Shown here in pieces: positions 52,259 to 61,601 of a stretch of DNA of 64,000 nucleotides. A model generated the notes under the pieces. The model was not told the origin of the DNA. It made no database searches and saw only the letters and a program-made list of their open reading frames with translations. Position 1 is the stretch's first letter, and each line of letters opens with the position of its first letter. The position numbers and the translations under genes were made by a program. The stretch is from Gaiellasilicea sp037720595 (GTDB lineage: Bacteria; Actinomycetota; Thermoleophilia; Gaiellales; Gaiellaceae), in assembly GCA_037720595.1 (NCBI GenBank), contig JBBJLW010000008.1:62001-126000 (forward strand). The letters are read 5' to 3'.

Positions 52259-53097
52259 AGGAGCAGACGCGACAGCCGGCGATCCTTGAGGATGCGGCCG
52301 CCCGTCTGGCAGGCCGGGCAGTAGAAGACCGTGTGCTCGTCGTAGTCGACCTGGTGGATCGGTCCGCCACCGGCAGCATCGTGACCGTGGGGGCACGGCT
52401 CCCCGAGACGCCGGTGGACGAGGTAGACGTCCTTGTCGCTCTTGCCCTCCTCGCGCAGGGCGAGCGCCCGGACGAGATCCTCGTCGATCGCCGCGGCAAG
52501 TCGCTCGATCTCGTCGTCGGAGAGCTGCGTCGTCAGCGCGAACGGCGAGAGCCCGGCCCGGTTCAAGATCTCGTTCGCGTGGGCGCGGCCGATGCCGGAG
52601 AGCGCACGCTGGTCGCGCAGGAACGAGTGGAGCCGCCGGTTCTCCGCGACGAGGATCTCGCCCAGCCGCTCGGCCCCGAGCCCGAGCGCCTCCGGCCCGA
52701 GGTGCGCCAGCTCCGCCTCCGTCTGCGCCGGTGTCTCGAGCCAGACTCCCGCCCGCTTCTTCGAGCCGGCCTCGGTGAGCACGAGCTCGTCGCCGCTCTC
52801 GAAGCGAAGCCGGAATGCCGGCCTCTTCGGCCCTTTCGCACCGGCGGCGAGCAGGCGGATCCGGCCCGCGCTCATCAGATGGATGCGCAGCACGAGCTCG
52901 TCGTCGTCCGTCGGGAAGAGGAGCCACTTGCCGCGCCGCCGCGCGCCCTCGAAGCGCCGCCCTTCGAGCGCTGCGAGCGGTGGGTCGAACGTCTTCAGCG
53001 TCGCGATGTGAGCCGGGCCGGCCCGAAGCACGCGTGACGCCGAGACCGGCCCGTCCAGGCCGCGAATCCAGGCTTCGACCTCAGGTAGCTCCGGCAC
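52255..53097 (-). CDS. Fpg/Nei-family DNA glycosylase
   Basis: This 280-residue repair enzyme excises oxidised bases and cleaves the strand. N-terminal PELPEVEAW is catalytic after Met removal. Helix-two-turn-helix: ALSGIGRAHANEILNRAGLSPF. The C-terminal zinc finger has CPHGH and YCPAC ligands. Its GTG start is 14 nt from the divergent asparaginase gene. Confidence 0.92.
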   Translation of the reverse strand: MPELPEVEAWIRGLDGPVSASRVLRAGPAHIATLKTFDPPLAALEGRRFEGARRRGKWLLFPTDDDELVLRIHLMSAGRIRLLAAGAKGPKRPAFRLRFESGDELVLTEAGSKKRAGVWLETPAQTEAELAHLGPEALGLGAERLGEILVAENRRLHSFLRDQRALSGIGRAHANEILNRAGLSPFALTTQLSDDEIERLAAAIDEDLVRALALREEGKSDKDVYLVHRRLGEPCPHGHDAAGGGPIHQVDYDEHTVFYCPACQTGGRILKDRRLSRLLL

Positions 53098-53110
53098 GTA
53101 ACCTCCCCGC

Positions 53111-54013
53111 GTGGACCCCATCAGGGTAGTCGTCCGCCGCGGCGCCGTCGTCGAGGCGGTGCACGACGTCCACGCGGTCGCCGTCCAGGACGGGGAGGTG
53201 ATCGCCGAGGCCGGCGACCCGATGCTCGTCACTCTGCTGCGTTCGTCGGCCAAGCCGTTCCAGGCGCTGCCGCTCGTCCGCGCTCGCGACGACCTCAGCG
53301 AGCTGGACGTCGCGATTGCGTCGGCCTCACATCTCGCGAGCCCGGAGCAGCTCGACGCAGTCCGCGCTCTGCTGGCGAAGGCGCCGGCGGAGGAGGACGA
53401 GCTCGAGCTGGGCACCGTCGGCGAGGGCTCGGGGCCGACCAAGCTGCACCACAACTGCTCCGGCAAGCACGCCGGCATGCTCGCCCTCTGCAGGGCAAAG
53501 GGGTGGGCCAGCGGCGGCTACCACGAGCTGACCCATCCGGTGCAGCAGGCGTGCCTGGCCGAGCTCGCCGCCGCGGCGGATGCCGATCCCGCCGAGCTCG
53601 GAGTTGCGATCGACGGATGTGCGGTGCCCACGTTCGCCCTCCCCCTCGAGCGGATGGCCTTGATGTTCTCGCGGCTCGAGTCGATCGAGGGCGGTGCCCG
53701 GGTCGCGGCTGCGATGCGAGCTCGACCCGAGCTGATCCGCGGGCCGCGGGCGGCGGACACGATGCTGATGAGGGAGCTCGACGGTTTCACGGCGAAGGGT
53801 GGCGCCGAGGGCCTGATATGCGCAGCGGGCCCGAATGGCCTCGGGATCGCCCTCAAGGTCGCGGACGGATCGACGCGCGCGGTGCGCTCCGCGGTCGGGG
53901 CGCTGCTCTCGCGACTCGGCTTCGAGACGGGCGAGCTGGGACTTGTGCCACTCGAGAACTCGCTCGGGGAAACCGTGGGCGAGATCGTCTCGGAGCAGTT
54001 CTCAGCCGGTTGA
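53111..54013 (+). CDS. Asparaginase II family protein
   Basis: This 300-residue protein resembles Rhizobium-type L-asparaginase II: LRSSAKPFQALPLV (Ser/Lys catalytic pair), HHNCSGKHAGMLALC and AAGPNGLGIALKVADG. It hydrolyses asparagine to aspartate and ammonia. Start ATG/GTG at 53111. Followed by a hairpin and the primary sigma gene. Confidence 0.88.
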   Translation: MDPIRVVVRRGAVVEAVHDVHAVAVQDGEVIAEAGDPMLVTLLRSSAKPFQALPLVRARDDLSELDVAIASASHLASPEQLDAVRALLAKAPAEEDELELGTVGEGSGPTKLHHNCSGKHAGMLALCRAKGWASGGYHELTHPVQQACLAELAAAADADPAELGVAIDGCAVPTFALPLERMALMFSRLESIEGGARVAAAMRARPELIRGPRAADTMLMRELDGFTAKGGAEGLICAAGPNGLGIALKVADGSTRAVRSAVGALLSRLGFETGELGLVPLENSLGETVGEIVSEQFSAG

Positions 54014-54068
54014 GATCCGGCTACCACCCTTCCCGGATTCCGATGTAGTATCCGGTTCTTCGATGGTC

Positions 54069-54095
54069 AGAGCCGGTGCTCCATGAACCGGCTCT
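54069..54095 (+). terminator. Terminator-like hairpin before the sigma gene
   Basis: AGAGCCGGT (54069-54077) pairs with ACCGGCTCT (54087-54095), loop 9 nt, followed by TCGTGTG. It ends 55 nt after the asparaginase stop and 65 nt before the sigma start. It may terminate the former or lie in the leader of the latter. Confidence 0.55.
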
Positions 54096-54160
54096 TCGTG
54101 TGTCCAGGCAGGTAGCCGCGCGTCTCAAGCCCCGTCCGCTCACGAGGAAAGCCGAGGTTC

Positions 54161-55261
54161 ATGCTCACCGTCGACATCGCGCTCCCTGAGGTCGAAGAGC
54201 TCCAGAAGCTCGTCACGCAGGGCCAGGAGAAAGGGTTTCTCACCTACGACGAGATCGTCTCCGGCCTCGAGGAGGTGGAGTTCTCCAAGGAGCAGATCGA
54301 GGACTTCTACACCTATTTGATCGACCACTCGATCGAGCTCGTCGAGGGAGAGCAGTACAAGTCGCCACCGCACGAGCAGCCCGCCCTCGCCGAGGAGGAT
54401 GCCAAGCCGGCGCCGCAGCTCGACCTCACCGTCGAGCCCTCGCTCGACTCGCTGCGGCTCTACCTCCGCGAGATCGGCAAGGTGCCGCTCCTGACAGCCG
54501 ATCAGGAGGTCTACCTGGCCAAGCGGATCGAGCGGGGGGACATGTCCGCGAAGACGCAGATGGTCGAGGCGAACCTGCGTCTCGTCGTCTCGATCGCGAA
54601 GGGCTATCTCGGACGCGGCCTTTCCTTCCTCGACCTGATCCAGGAGGGCTCGCTGGGGCTGATCCGCGCGGTGGAGAAGTTCGACTACCGCAAGGGGTTC
54701 AAGTTCTCCACCTACGCGACCTGGTGGATCCGGCAGGCCGTCACACGAGCGATCGCCGACAAGGCGCGCACGATTCGGATTCCGGTGCACATGGTCGAGA
54801 AGCTGAACAAGGTCGTCCACATCGAGCGCCAGCTCGTCCAGCGCCTCGGGCGCGAGCCGCGCCCCGACGAGATCGCGGAAGAGCTCGAGATCACGACCGA
54901 CGAGGTGCGCGACATCCTCCGGATGGCGCAGATGCCGGTCTCGCTGGAGAAGCCGATCGGCGAGGAGGAGGACAGCTCGCTCGGCGACTTCGTCCCCGAC
55001 GACTCGGCCGAGTCTCCGTTCGACACCGCCTCGCTCTCGCTGCGCCGTGAGGACGTCGAGATGGCGCTCTCGGCCCTGCCCGAGCGCGAGCGGAAGGTGA
55101 TCGAGCTTCGCTTCGGTCTCTCCGGGACGCCGCCCTGCACGCTCGAGGAGGTCGGTCGCGCCTTCGGCGTCACCCGCGAGCGGATCCGGCAGATCGAGAA
55201 CAACACGCTCAAGAAGCTCGAGGGCCTGCCGGAAGCACAAGCTCTGCGCAACTGTATGTAG
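54161..55261 (+). CDS. Primary RNA polymerase sigma factor (RpoD/SigA type)
   Basis: This 366-residue sigma70 has region 1.1-like LVTQGQEKGFLTYDEIV, region 1.2 DSLRLYLREIGKVPLL, region 2 (EANLRLVVSIAKGYLGRGL, FLDLIQEGSLGLIRAVEKFDY, FSTYATWWIRQAVTRAIAD), region 3 and 4 (LPERERKVIELRFGL, TLEEVGRAFGVTRERIRQIE). Start at ATG 54161. This is the housekeeping sigma by full domain set and sequence. Confidence 0.95.
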   Translation: MLTVDIALPEVEELQKLVTQGQEKGFLTYDEIVSGLEEVEFSKEQIEDFYTYLIDHSIELVEGEQYKSPPHEQPALAEEDAKPAPQLDLTVEPSLDSLRLYLREIGKVPLLTADQEVYLAKRIERGDMSAKTQMVEANLRLVVSIAKGYLGRGLSFLDLIQEGSLGLIRAVEKFDYRKGFKFSTYATWWIRQAVTRAIADKARTIRIPVHMVEKLNKVVHIERQLVQRLGREPRPDEIAEELEITTDEVRDILRMAQMPVSLEKPIGEEEDSSLGDFVPDDSAESPFDTASLSLRREDVEMALSALPERERKVIELRFGLSGTPPCTLEEVGRAFGVTRERIRQIENNTLKKLEGLPEAQALRNCM

Positions 55262-55375
55262 CGCCGGCCTCGGCATCCGCAGGATCCAGCCCCTGCGCGA
55301 GATCCCCGGCCGTGCTCCCGCGCGGCATCGGCACGGTGGCGCGCGGCTGGTAGGCGTGGCGTCCAGCAACTCGAG

Positions 55376-57031
55376 CTAGAACAGCCCGACCGTCCGGCCT
55401 TCCTCATCGATGTCGACGGCGAAGGCGGCGGGGCGCTCGGCGAGGCCCGGCATCGTCTGCATGTCCCCGCAGAGCGCGACGAGCCAGCCGGCGCCGGTGT
55501 AGGCGCGGAGATCCCTGATCGTGACCGTGAAGCCCTCGGGGGCGTTCGCCAGGCTCGCGTCGTGCGAGAGCGAGAGGTGCGTCTTCGCCATGCAGATCGG
55601 GAGTCGGTCGAGCCCTGCCGCCGTGAACGCTGCGATTTTGTCCCGCGCCGTCTTCAGGAGGAAAACGTCGTCGGCGCCGTAGACGCGAGTTGCGATCGCC
55701 CGGATCTTCTCCTCGATCGGAGCGTCGATCGGGTAGGTGTAGTCAAAGGACGGCGCCTCGCGCGCAGCGTCCACGACCGCCTCCGCGAGCGCGGTCACTC
55801 CCTGCCCTCCTCGCTCGAAGCCCTCGTTCAGCTCGGCCGCGTGCGCACCGTGGTCGAGCGCGAGGCGGCGGACGAGCTCGACCTCCTCGTCCGTGTCGCC
55901 GGGAAAGCGGTTGACGGCGACCACGGCCTTCAGCCCGAATCCGCGCACGATCTCGAGGTGGCGACGCAGGTTCGCGGCGCCGCGCTCGATCGCCGCGAGG
56001 CCGCCGCCCGGTTCGCCGCCATGGTGCTGCAGCGCGCGAACGGTCGCGACGAGGACGACCGCACTCGGCGAGAGGTTCCCGACCCGGCAGACGATGTTGA
56101 GGAACTTCTCCATCCCCATGTCGGAGCCGAAGCCGCTCTCGGTGACCACGTAGTCGCCGAGCTTGAGTGCGACGAGATCGGCGACGAGCGAGTTGTTGCC
56201 GTGCGCGATATTCGCGAACGGGCCGCAGTGCACGAGCGCCGGCTGCCCTTCGAGCGTCTGGACGAGGTTCGGTTTGAGCGCGTCCTTCAGCAGCACCGTC
56301 ATCGCGCCGGCTGCGTTCAGGCCCTCGGCTGTGATCGGCTCGCCCGAGAAGGAGTGGCCGACGGTGATCGCGCCGAGCCGCCGGCGCAGGTCGAAGAGGT
56401 CGCGCGCGACGGCGACGATCGCCATCACCTCGGACGCCGCCGTGATGTCGAAGCCGGTTTCGCGTACATAGCCGTTCGCGCGGCCGCCGAGCCCGACCAC
56501 GATCTGCCGGAGCGCGCGGTCGTTCATGTCGACGCAACGCCGCCAGCTGATCGAGAGCGGATCGATCCCGAGCGCGTTGCCGTGGAGGAGGTGCGACTCG
56601 AGCAGCGCCGCGAGCAGGTTGTTCGCGGCGCCGATCGCGTGGAGATCGCCGGTGAAATGGAGGTTGAGATCCTCCATCGGCACGACCTGCGTGTAACCGC
56701 CGCCCGCGGCGCCGCCCTTGATCCCGAACACCGGGCCGACCGAGGCTTCACGCAGGCACAGCACCGCGCGCTTCCCGATCGCACCGAGACCCTGGGTGAG
56801 CGAGACCGAGGTCGTCGTCTTGCCCTCGCCGGCTTTCGTCGGCGTGATCGCCGTGACGCAGATCAGCTTCCCGTCGGGCGTGCTCTGGAGCCGCTCGAGC
56901 ACCGAGAGATCGAGCTTCGCCTTGTGGCGGCCGTATTGCTCGACCTCTCCCGGGAGCAGGCCTGCCTCTTCCGCGACCTGCGCGATCGGGAGCAGTTGCG
57001 CCGCCTGCGCGATCTCGAGGCTCGAGAGCAT
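55376..57031 (-). CDS. fhs: Formate-tetrahydrofolate ligase
   Basis: This 551-residue enzyme makes 10-formyl-THF from formate, THF and ATP. Conserved: ITPTKAGEGKTTTSVSLTQGL (P-loop), REASVGPVFGIKGGAAGGG, FANIAHGNNSLVAD and VESGFGSDMGMEKF-type sequence. It is last in the sox operon. The ATG overlaps the soxB stop as TGATG. It would feed C1 units from demethylation. Confidence 0.96.
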   Translation of the reverse strand: MLSSLEIAQAAQLLPIAQVAEEAGLLPGEVEQYGRHKAKLDLSVLERLQSTPDGKLICVTAITPTKAGEGKTTTSVSLTQGLGAIGKRAVLCLREASVGPVFGIKGGAAGGGYTQVVPMEDLNLHFTGDLHAIGAANNLLAALLESHLLHGNALGIDPLSISWRRCVDMNDRALRQIVVGLGGRANGYVRETGFDITAASEVMAIVAVARDLFDLRRRLGAITVGHSFSGEPITAEGLNAAGAMTVLLKDALKPNLVQTLEGQPALVHCGPFANIAHGNNSLVADLVALKLGDYVVTESGFGSDMGMEKFLNIVCRVGNLSPSAVVLVATVRALQHHGGEPGGGLAAIERGAANLRRHLEIVRGFGLKAVVAVNRFPGDTDEEVELVRRLALDHGAHAAELNEGFERGGQGVTALAEAVVDAAREAPSFDYTYPIDAPIEEKIRAIATRVYGADDVFLLKTARDKIAAFTAAGLDRLPICMAKTHLSLSHDASLANAPEGFTVTIRDLRAYTGAGWLVALCGDMQTMPGLAERPAAFAVDIDEEGRTVGLF

Positions 57032-58245
57032 CAGTGCGAGACCGCCGCTGCCGCTAGCTCGGAGACGAGCGTGTCGGTGGAGAAGCGCTCGAGCGCGAAC
57101 GGCGCGATCAGCTCCGGCGTCCGCTTCGTCGCGACGAGCTCGGCCAGCGTGGTGCCGACGATCGGCGCGGCCTTGAAGCCGTAGGTGCCCCAGCCGGCGG
57201 AGACGAGAAAGCCGTCGACCTCGGTGACGCCGAGGATCGGGCTGAAGTCGGGACTGATGTCGCAGAGCCCGGTCCACTGGCGCAGCACGCGCGCGCTCTC
57301 GAGCTGCGGGAAGAGCTCCAGCGCGTGTCGCGCCGAGTACTCGAGGAAGGGGAACGTGCTCGTCCCGCGATAGGTTGTGTACGGCTCGATCTCGGCGCCG
57401 ATCAGGATCTCGCCGCGGTCGGTCTGCGAGACGTAGACGTGCATCTGCGACGAGACGATGATCACGTCGAGAAACGGCTTCAGCGGCTCGGTCACGAACG
57501 CCTGGAGGATGTGCGTCGTGATCGGCAGCGCCACACCCGCGAGGTCGGCGACGAGGGTCGACCAGCCGGCCGTCGCGCTGACGACGGTGTCGCAGGCGAT
57601 CTCGCCGCGGTTCGTCCGGACGCCCGTGACGCGGCCGTCGGCGCGGTCGATCCCCGTCACCTCCGTGTACGGGTGGATCTCGACCCCGCGCCGGTCGGCG
57701 CCGCGCGCGAGGCCCCAGACGACGGCGTCGTGCCGGATGATCCCACCGGGCGGGTGGTAGAGCGCGCCGAGCACGGGCCACGTCACCTCCGTTGAGAGGT
57801 CGAGCTCCGGGCAGAGCTTCGCGATCTCCTCGAGCCCGACGAGCCGGCTGTCGATCCCGAGTAGCTGGTTGACCTCGGCCCGCTCGGTGGCCGTGATCAG
57901 CGCCCGATCGGAGTGGGCGAGGGTGAGGTGCCCGAGCTGCGAGAAGAAGAGGTTGAAGTCGAGCTCGCGTGAGAGCCGCTCGTAGAGCTCGACGCTCGCC
58001 TGGTAGAACGCTGCGCCCTCGGGGGTCCGGTAGTTCGAGCGGATGATCGTCGTGTTGCGGCCGGCGGCGCCCGAGCCGATGTAGCTCTTCTCGAGCACGG
58101 CAACGTTGGTGATCCCGTGGTTCTTCGCCAGGTAGTACGCGGTCGCGAGGCCGTGCGAGCCGCCGCCGACGATCACGACGTCATAGCGCTTCTTCAGCTC
58201 GCCGCGCGGCCGCCACATACGGCGGGTCCGGAAGATGTCCTTCAT
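57031..58245 (-). CDS. soxB: Sarcosine oxidase subunit beta
   Basis: This 404-residue FAD enzyme oxidatively demethylates sarcosine to glycine. FAD motif: YDVVIVGGGSHGLATAYYLAK; further DAO-family features GRNTTIIRSNYRTPEG and AGWGTYGFKAAPIVG. It is part of the heterotetrameric enzyme with soxA, soxD, soxG. Overlaps soxG by ATGA. Confidence 0.92.
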   Translation of the reverse strand: MKDIFRTRRMWRPRGELKKRYDVVIVGGGSHGLATAYYLAKNHGITNVAVLEKSYIGSGAAGRNTTIIRSNYRTPEGAAFYQASVELYERLSRELDFNLFFSQLGHLTLAHSDRALITATERAEVNQLLGIDSRLVGLEEIAKLCPELDLSTEVTWPVLGALYHPPGGIIRHDAVVWGLARGADRRGVEIHPYTEVTGIDRADGRVTGVRTNRGEIACDTVVSATAGWSTLVADLAGVALPITTHILQAFVTEPLKPFLDVIIVSSQMHVYVSQTDRGEILIGAEIEPYTTYRGTSTFPFLEYSARHALELFPQLESARVLRQWTGLCDISPDFSPILGVTEVDGFLVSAGWGTYGFKAAPIVGTTLAELVATKRTPELIAPFALERFSTDTLVSELAAAAVSH

Positions 58246-58697
58246 CGCAGTCCCTCTGCGGTGTCGAGGACGACTGCGGCAACGTGGTCCGCGTATTCCT
58301 GCGCGAAGAAAAGGCGGAACTCGTCGCCGTCGCGGAGAACCGTTGTTTGGACGCCCGCGACCGAGCCGACGGCGGGAAGCGCGTCGAGATCGAGATCCGT
58401 CAGCCGGCGCATCAGCTGCTTGCCGCGAAGGGCGAGCCCGGCGAGCGCGCCGCTGAGGTCGACCCCGCCGAGCTGGGCGGCGAGCGCCGGCGCCGCGGCG
58501 GCTTTGCAGAGGACGAGCGCTCGCCGTGGCGTGATGCGGACGACCTCGCCGTCGACCGCTGCGTCGAGCTCGCCGCGCACCTCGAGCATTCCGAGGCTCG
58601 ACAGGTCGCGCAGCTCGCTACCCGCAAGCGCCCGCTCGAGCGGTGAGCGATAGCCGGCTTCCGCGAGGGCCGGGCTGAGGAATCGAAGCTCGCTCAC
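58242..58697 (-). CDS. soxG: Sarcosine oxidase subunit gamma
   Basis: This 151-residue subunit shows GVDLSGALAGLALRG, RALVLCKAAAAP and C-terminal FFAQEYADHVAAVV, typical of SoxG. It lies between soxA and soxB with 4-nt overlaps on both sides (GTGA and ATGA). It has no enzymatic motif; it completes the heterotetramer. Confidence 0.85.
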   Translation of the reverse strand: MSELRFLSPALAEAGYRSPLERALAGSELRDLSSLGMLEVRGELDAAVDGEVVRITPRRALVLCKAAAAPALAAQLGGVDLSGALAGLALRGKQLMRRLTDLDLDALPAVGSVAGVQTTVLRDGDEFRLFFAQEYADHVAAVVLDTAEGLR

Positions 58698-61288
58698 GAA
58701 CGCAGCCTCGTTCCTTCCGGGTCGAAGAACGGTTGCAGGCGCACCGTTGCGGGCTGCAGGCTGCCGTTCATCCTGAGCTCGAGCCGAGCTCCCTCCCGTG
58801 CGAGCTCGGGCGGCACCCAGGCGAGTCCGATCGCCTTTTGCAGCTCCTCGCTCCAACGGGCGCTCGTCACCCGCCCCGCCGGCCGGCCGTCGACGACGAC
58901 CTGACTACCCTCGGCCGGTACCGCGCTGCCCTCCAGCTCGAAGCCGACGAGCCGCTCGCGTGGCCCGCGCTCCTGGAAGTGCTCGAGCGCCCACTTGCCG
59001 ACGAAGTCGTCCTTGTCCAGCTTGACGATCCAGGGCATTCCGGCATCGAGCGCGTTCGACTCCGAGTCGGTGTCCTGTCCCACGATGATGTGCTGCTTCT
59101 CGAGGCGGAGGACTCGCTGCGCCTCGAGACCGAACGGGCGCACGCCGAGATCGGCTCCCCGTTCGAGGAGCGTGTCCCAGAGGTGCCCGGCAAGTGGACT
59201 TGGGCAGTGGATCTCGTAACCGAGCTCGCCGACGAAGCCGATGCGCAGGAGCAGGCACGGGACGCCGGCGACGGGCGCCTCTTTCAGGTCGAGGTACGCG
59301 AAGCTCTCCGGCGAGACGTCGAGCTGGGTCAGCCGGCCGAGCAACTCGCGCGCATTCGGGCCGGCGACGTTGACGGCCGCGAGCGCGCCGGTCACGTCGA
59401 CGATCTCGACGTCCATCCTCCAGACCGCGTTCCACCACTCGAACCACTCGAGCACCGCGTCGGCGCCGGTCGACGTGGTCGTCACGTAGAGCTGCGATTC
59501 GGAGAGCCGGCCGATCGTCCCGTCGTCCATGATCCGGCCCGCGTCCGTGCCGAGGACGCCGTAGCGGATCCGCCCCGGCTTCAAGTCGGCGAAGCGGTTG
59601 GGATAGAGGCGCTCGAGGAACGCGACGGCGTCGGGCCCGGTCACGAGCAGCTTGCCGAGCGTGGAGACGTCGATCACGCCGACGGCGTGGTGCACGGCGC
59701 GCGTCTCCGCGGCGGGATCGCCGTACGAGTGAACGCGCCGCCAGGCGCCCGCCCACATCATCCGGGCGCCGAGCTCCTCGTGTCGGTGGTGGAGCGAGGT
59801 GCGCTTGGCGGGCTCGTGGCCGCGCCCCGCAAGGAGGCCGAGCGTGACCGGCGCCCAGGGCGGCCGCGCCGTCGTCGTCCCGATCGTGGCCTCGTCGCTG
59901 CCGGTCTCCTGCGCGTACGAGCGGACCGAGGCGAGGTGGCAGAGCCGGCCCTGGCACGGACCCATCGTCACGGTCGTATACCGCTTCGCGAGCTCGAGCG
60001 AGTCGAATCCTTCGGCGATCGCCCGGCGGACGTCCTTCGTCGTGACGTCCTCGCAGACGCAGACGAATGACTTCGCCTTGCCGACTGGCGCCGACAAGGC
60101 GATTGGCGGCGGTGCGAGCGTTCCCGTGACCGAGCCGGCCGCTTCGATTCCCACCGGGAGGTCGCGCGGGACGAAGATCCCGGCTGCGGCGTCGTACTCG
60201 ATCCTGGCGCCGGCCTGGGCGAGGAGCGAGTAGGCGGGCTGGCGGCTGCCGGACGCGACGAGGAGGTCGATGTCGATTACTTCGCCATCGACTCGAACCG
60301 AGATCACGCGGCCCTTCCTTCCGACGGCAGCTATTTCCCTTGGCGTGCGCTCGGCCAGGTCGAACACGCGCACGACCTCCGTTCCCGCGGCGCGCAGATC
60401 GTCGACGATCCTGTCGGCGTCGGGCGCGATCACGACGGCTCGCTCTCCCGGCCGAATCGCCCACTCCCTCGCCAAACGGCGCACGCCGCTCGGCAGCATC
60501 ACGCCGACGAGATCGTTGCCGGGAAAGACGAGCGGCTGCTCGATCGAGCCGGTTGCGACGACGATCCGCTCCGCCCGGAAGCGCAGCAGGACGTCGCCCG
60601 CGTCGACGGGAACGAGGCCTCCCTCGTAGATCCCGATCGCGCGTGCCGGGGCGATCACCGCGACGTCCAGCCCGACCAGCTCGTCGAGCTCGAGAGACAG
60701 TCCCTCGTCGACGAGCACGACCTGCTTCCCGGACGCCGCGGAGTCGCGCGCGGCAGCAACCCCGCCCGAGCCGCCGCCGATCACGAGCACCTGGGTCCGG
60801 CGATGCTCGGTGTCGAAGCGTCGCGTCCGGCGCCCGTGCCGGTCGATCCGCCCGAGTCCGGCGATGTTCCGCAGCACGCGCTCGTAGTGCGGCCACGCCC
60901 AGCGCGGGCGGATCATCGTCCGGTAGTAGAAGCCGACGGGCGTGAACGGGCCGCCGAGCTTGTCGATCACCGACAGCGCGTCCCGGTCGAGCGAGCCGAG
61001 GACGTTCTGGGCGCGCACGATTGCGCCCGCCCGCGCCGGCTCGGTGCAGACGCGGACGCTCGGGACGCCGTCGACCTGCATGAGGCAGTTCGGGCACGAG
61101 CCCGTGCAGCAGAGCAGGCCGCGCGGCCGGTGGTACTTGAAGCTGCGCGAGAAGACGCGGCGGCCGCCCGCGTAGAGCGCGGAGCCGATCGTGTCGCCCT
61201 CGAACGCGTCGATCCGCTTGCCCTCGAAGGTGAAGCTGAGGGGTCGAGTGCGATCGAGGCGCTCATCGGGCTGCGACGGCAGGCGCAT
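58694..61288 (-). CDS. soxA: Sarcosine oxidase subunit alpha
   Basis: This 864-residue subunit has an N-terminal 2Fe-2S ferredoxin-like part (FEGDTIGSALYAGG, CCTGSCPNCLMQVDG), an NAD-binding disulfide oxidoreductase domain (VLVIGGGSGGVAAARDSA), a small Cys-rich segment (VCVCEDVTTKDVRRA, GPCQGRLCH) and a C-terminal aminomethyltransferase (GcvT) domain that uses THF. Shorter than many SoxA (about 960). ATG 61288 overlaps the soxD stop. Confidence 0.92.
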   Translation of the reverse strand: MRLPSQPDERLDRTRPLSFTFEGKRIDAFEGDTIGSALYAGGRRVFSRSFKYHRPRGLLCCTGSCPNCLMQVDGVPSVRVCTEPARAGAIVRAQNVLGSLDRDALSVIDKLGGPFTPVGFYYRTMIRPRWAWPHYERVLRNIAGLGRIDRHGRRTRRFDTEHRRTQVLVIGGGSGGVAAARDSAASGKQVVLVDEGLSLELDELVGLDVAVIAPARAIGIYEGGLVPVDAGDVLLRFRAERIVVATGSIEQPLVFPGNDLVGVMLPSGVRRLAREWAIRPGERAVVIAPDADRIVDDLRAAGTEVVRVFDLAERTPREIAAVGRKGRVISVRVDGEVIDIDLLVASGSRQPAYSLLAQAGARIEYDAAAGIFVPRDLPVGIEAAGSVTGTLAPPPIALSAPVGKAKSFVCVCEDVTTKDVRRAIAEGFDSLELAKRYTTVTMGPCQGRLCHLASVRSYAQETGSDEATIGTTTARPPWAPVTLGLLAGRGHEPAKRTSLHHRHEELGARMMWAGAWRRVHSYGDPAAETRAVHHAVGVIDVSTLGKLLVTGPDAVAFLERLYPNRFADLKPGRIRYGVLGTDAGRIMDDGTIGRLSESQLYVTTTSTGADAVLEWFEWWNAVWRMDVEIVDVTGALAAVNVAGPNARELLGRLTQLDVSPESFAYLDLKEAPVAGVPCLLLRIGFVGELGYEIHCPSPLAGHLWDTLLERGADLGVRPFGLEAQRVLRLEKQHIIVGQDTDSESNALDAGMPWIVKLDKDDFVGKWALEHFQERGPRERLVGFELEGSAVPAEGSQVVVDGRPAGRVTSARWSEELQKAIGLAWVPPELAREGARLELRMNGSLQPATVRLQPFFDPEGTRLRS

Positions 61289-61599
61289 CAGACGGCTGGC
61301 TCGGGTGGGATCGCCGCGTCCGCAGGCGCTGTCGGCCCGGCGCCCGGGCCACCGCCGCTCTTGGTGCGCAGCACCTCGTTCGACCTCGTGTCCCGCTCGG
61401 CCTGGAACCAGAGCTCGCAGCCGAGGCGGTGGAACCACCACTCGTGCTGGATACCGGCGACGTTCCGCCGGAAGTAGAGGTACGAGCCGAGCTCTCGCAC
61501 GTCGGGCCGCGCCTCCGGGCGGACGGCGAGCTCGCCGCCGTACGCGAACTCGTTCACGTCACGCGGTCCGCAGCTCGGGCAGGGGAGCAGGAACGACAC
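61288..61599 (-). CDS. soxD: Sarcosine oxidase subunit delta
   Basis: This 103-residue subunit has the zinc-binding CPSCGPRDVNEFAYGG and EWWFHRLGCELWF motifs. Starts at GTG 61599. Gene order soxD-soxA-soxG-soxB is followed by fhs, which differs from the common soxBDAG order. Confidence 0.9.
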   Translation of the reverse strand: MSFLLPCPSCGPRDVNEFAYGGELAVRPEARPDVRELGSYLYFRRNVAGIQHEWWFHRLGCELWFQAERDTRSNEVLRTKSGGGPGAGPTAPADAAIPPEPAV

Positions 61600-61601
61600 G
61601 A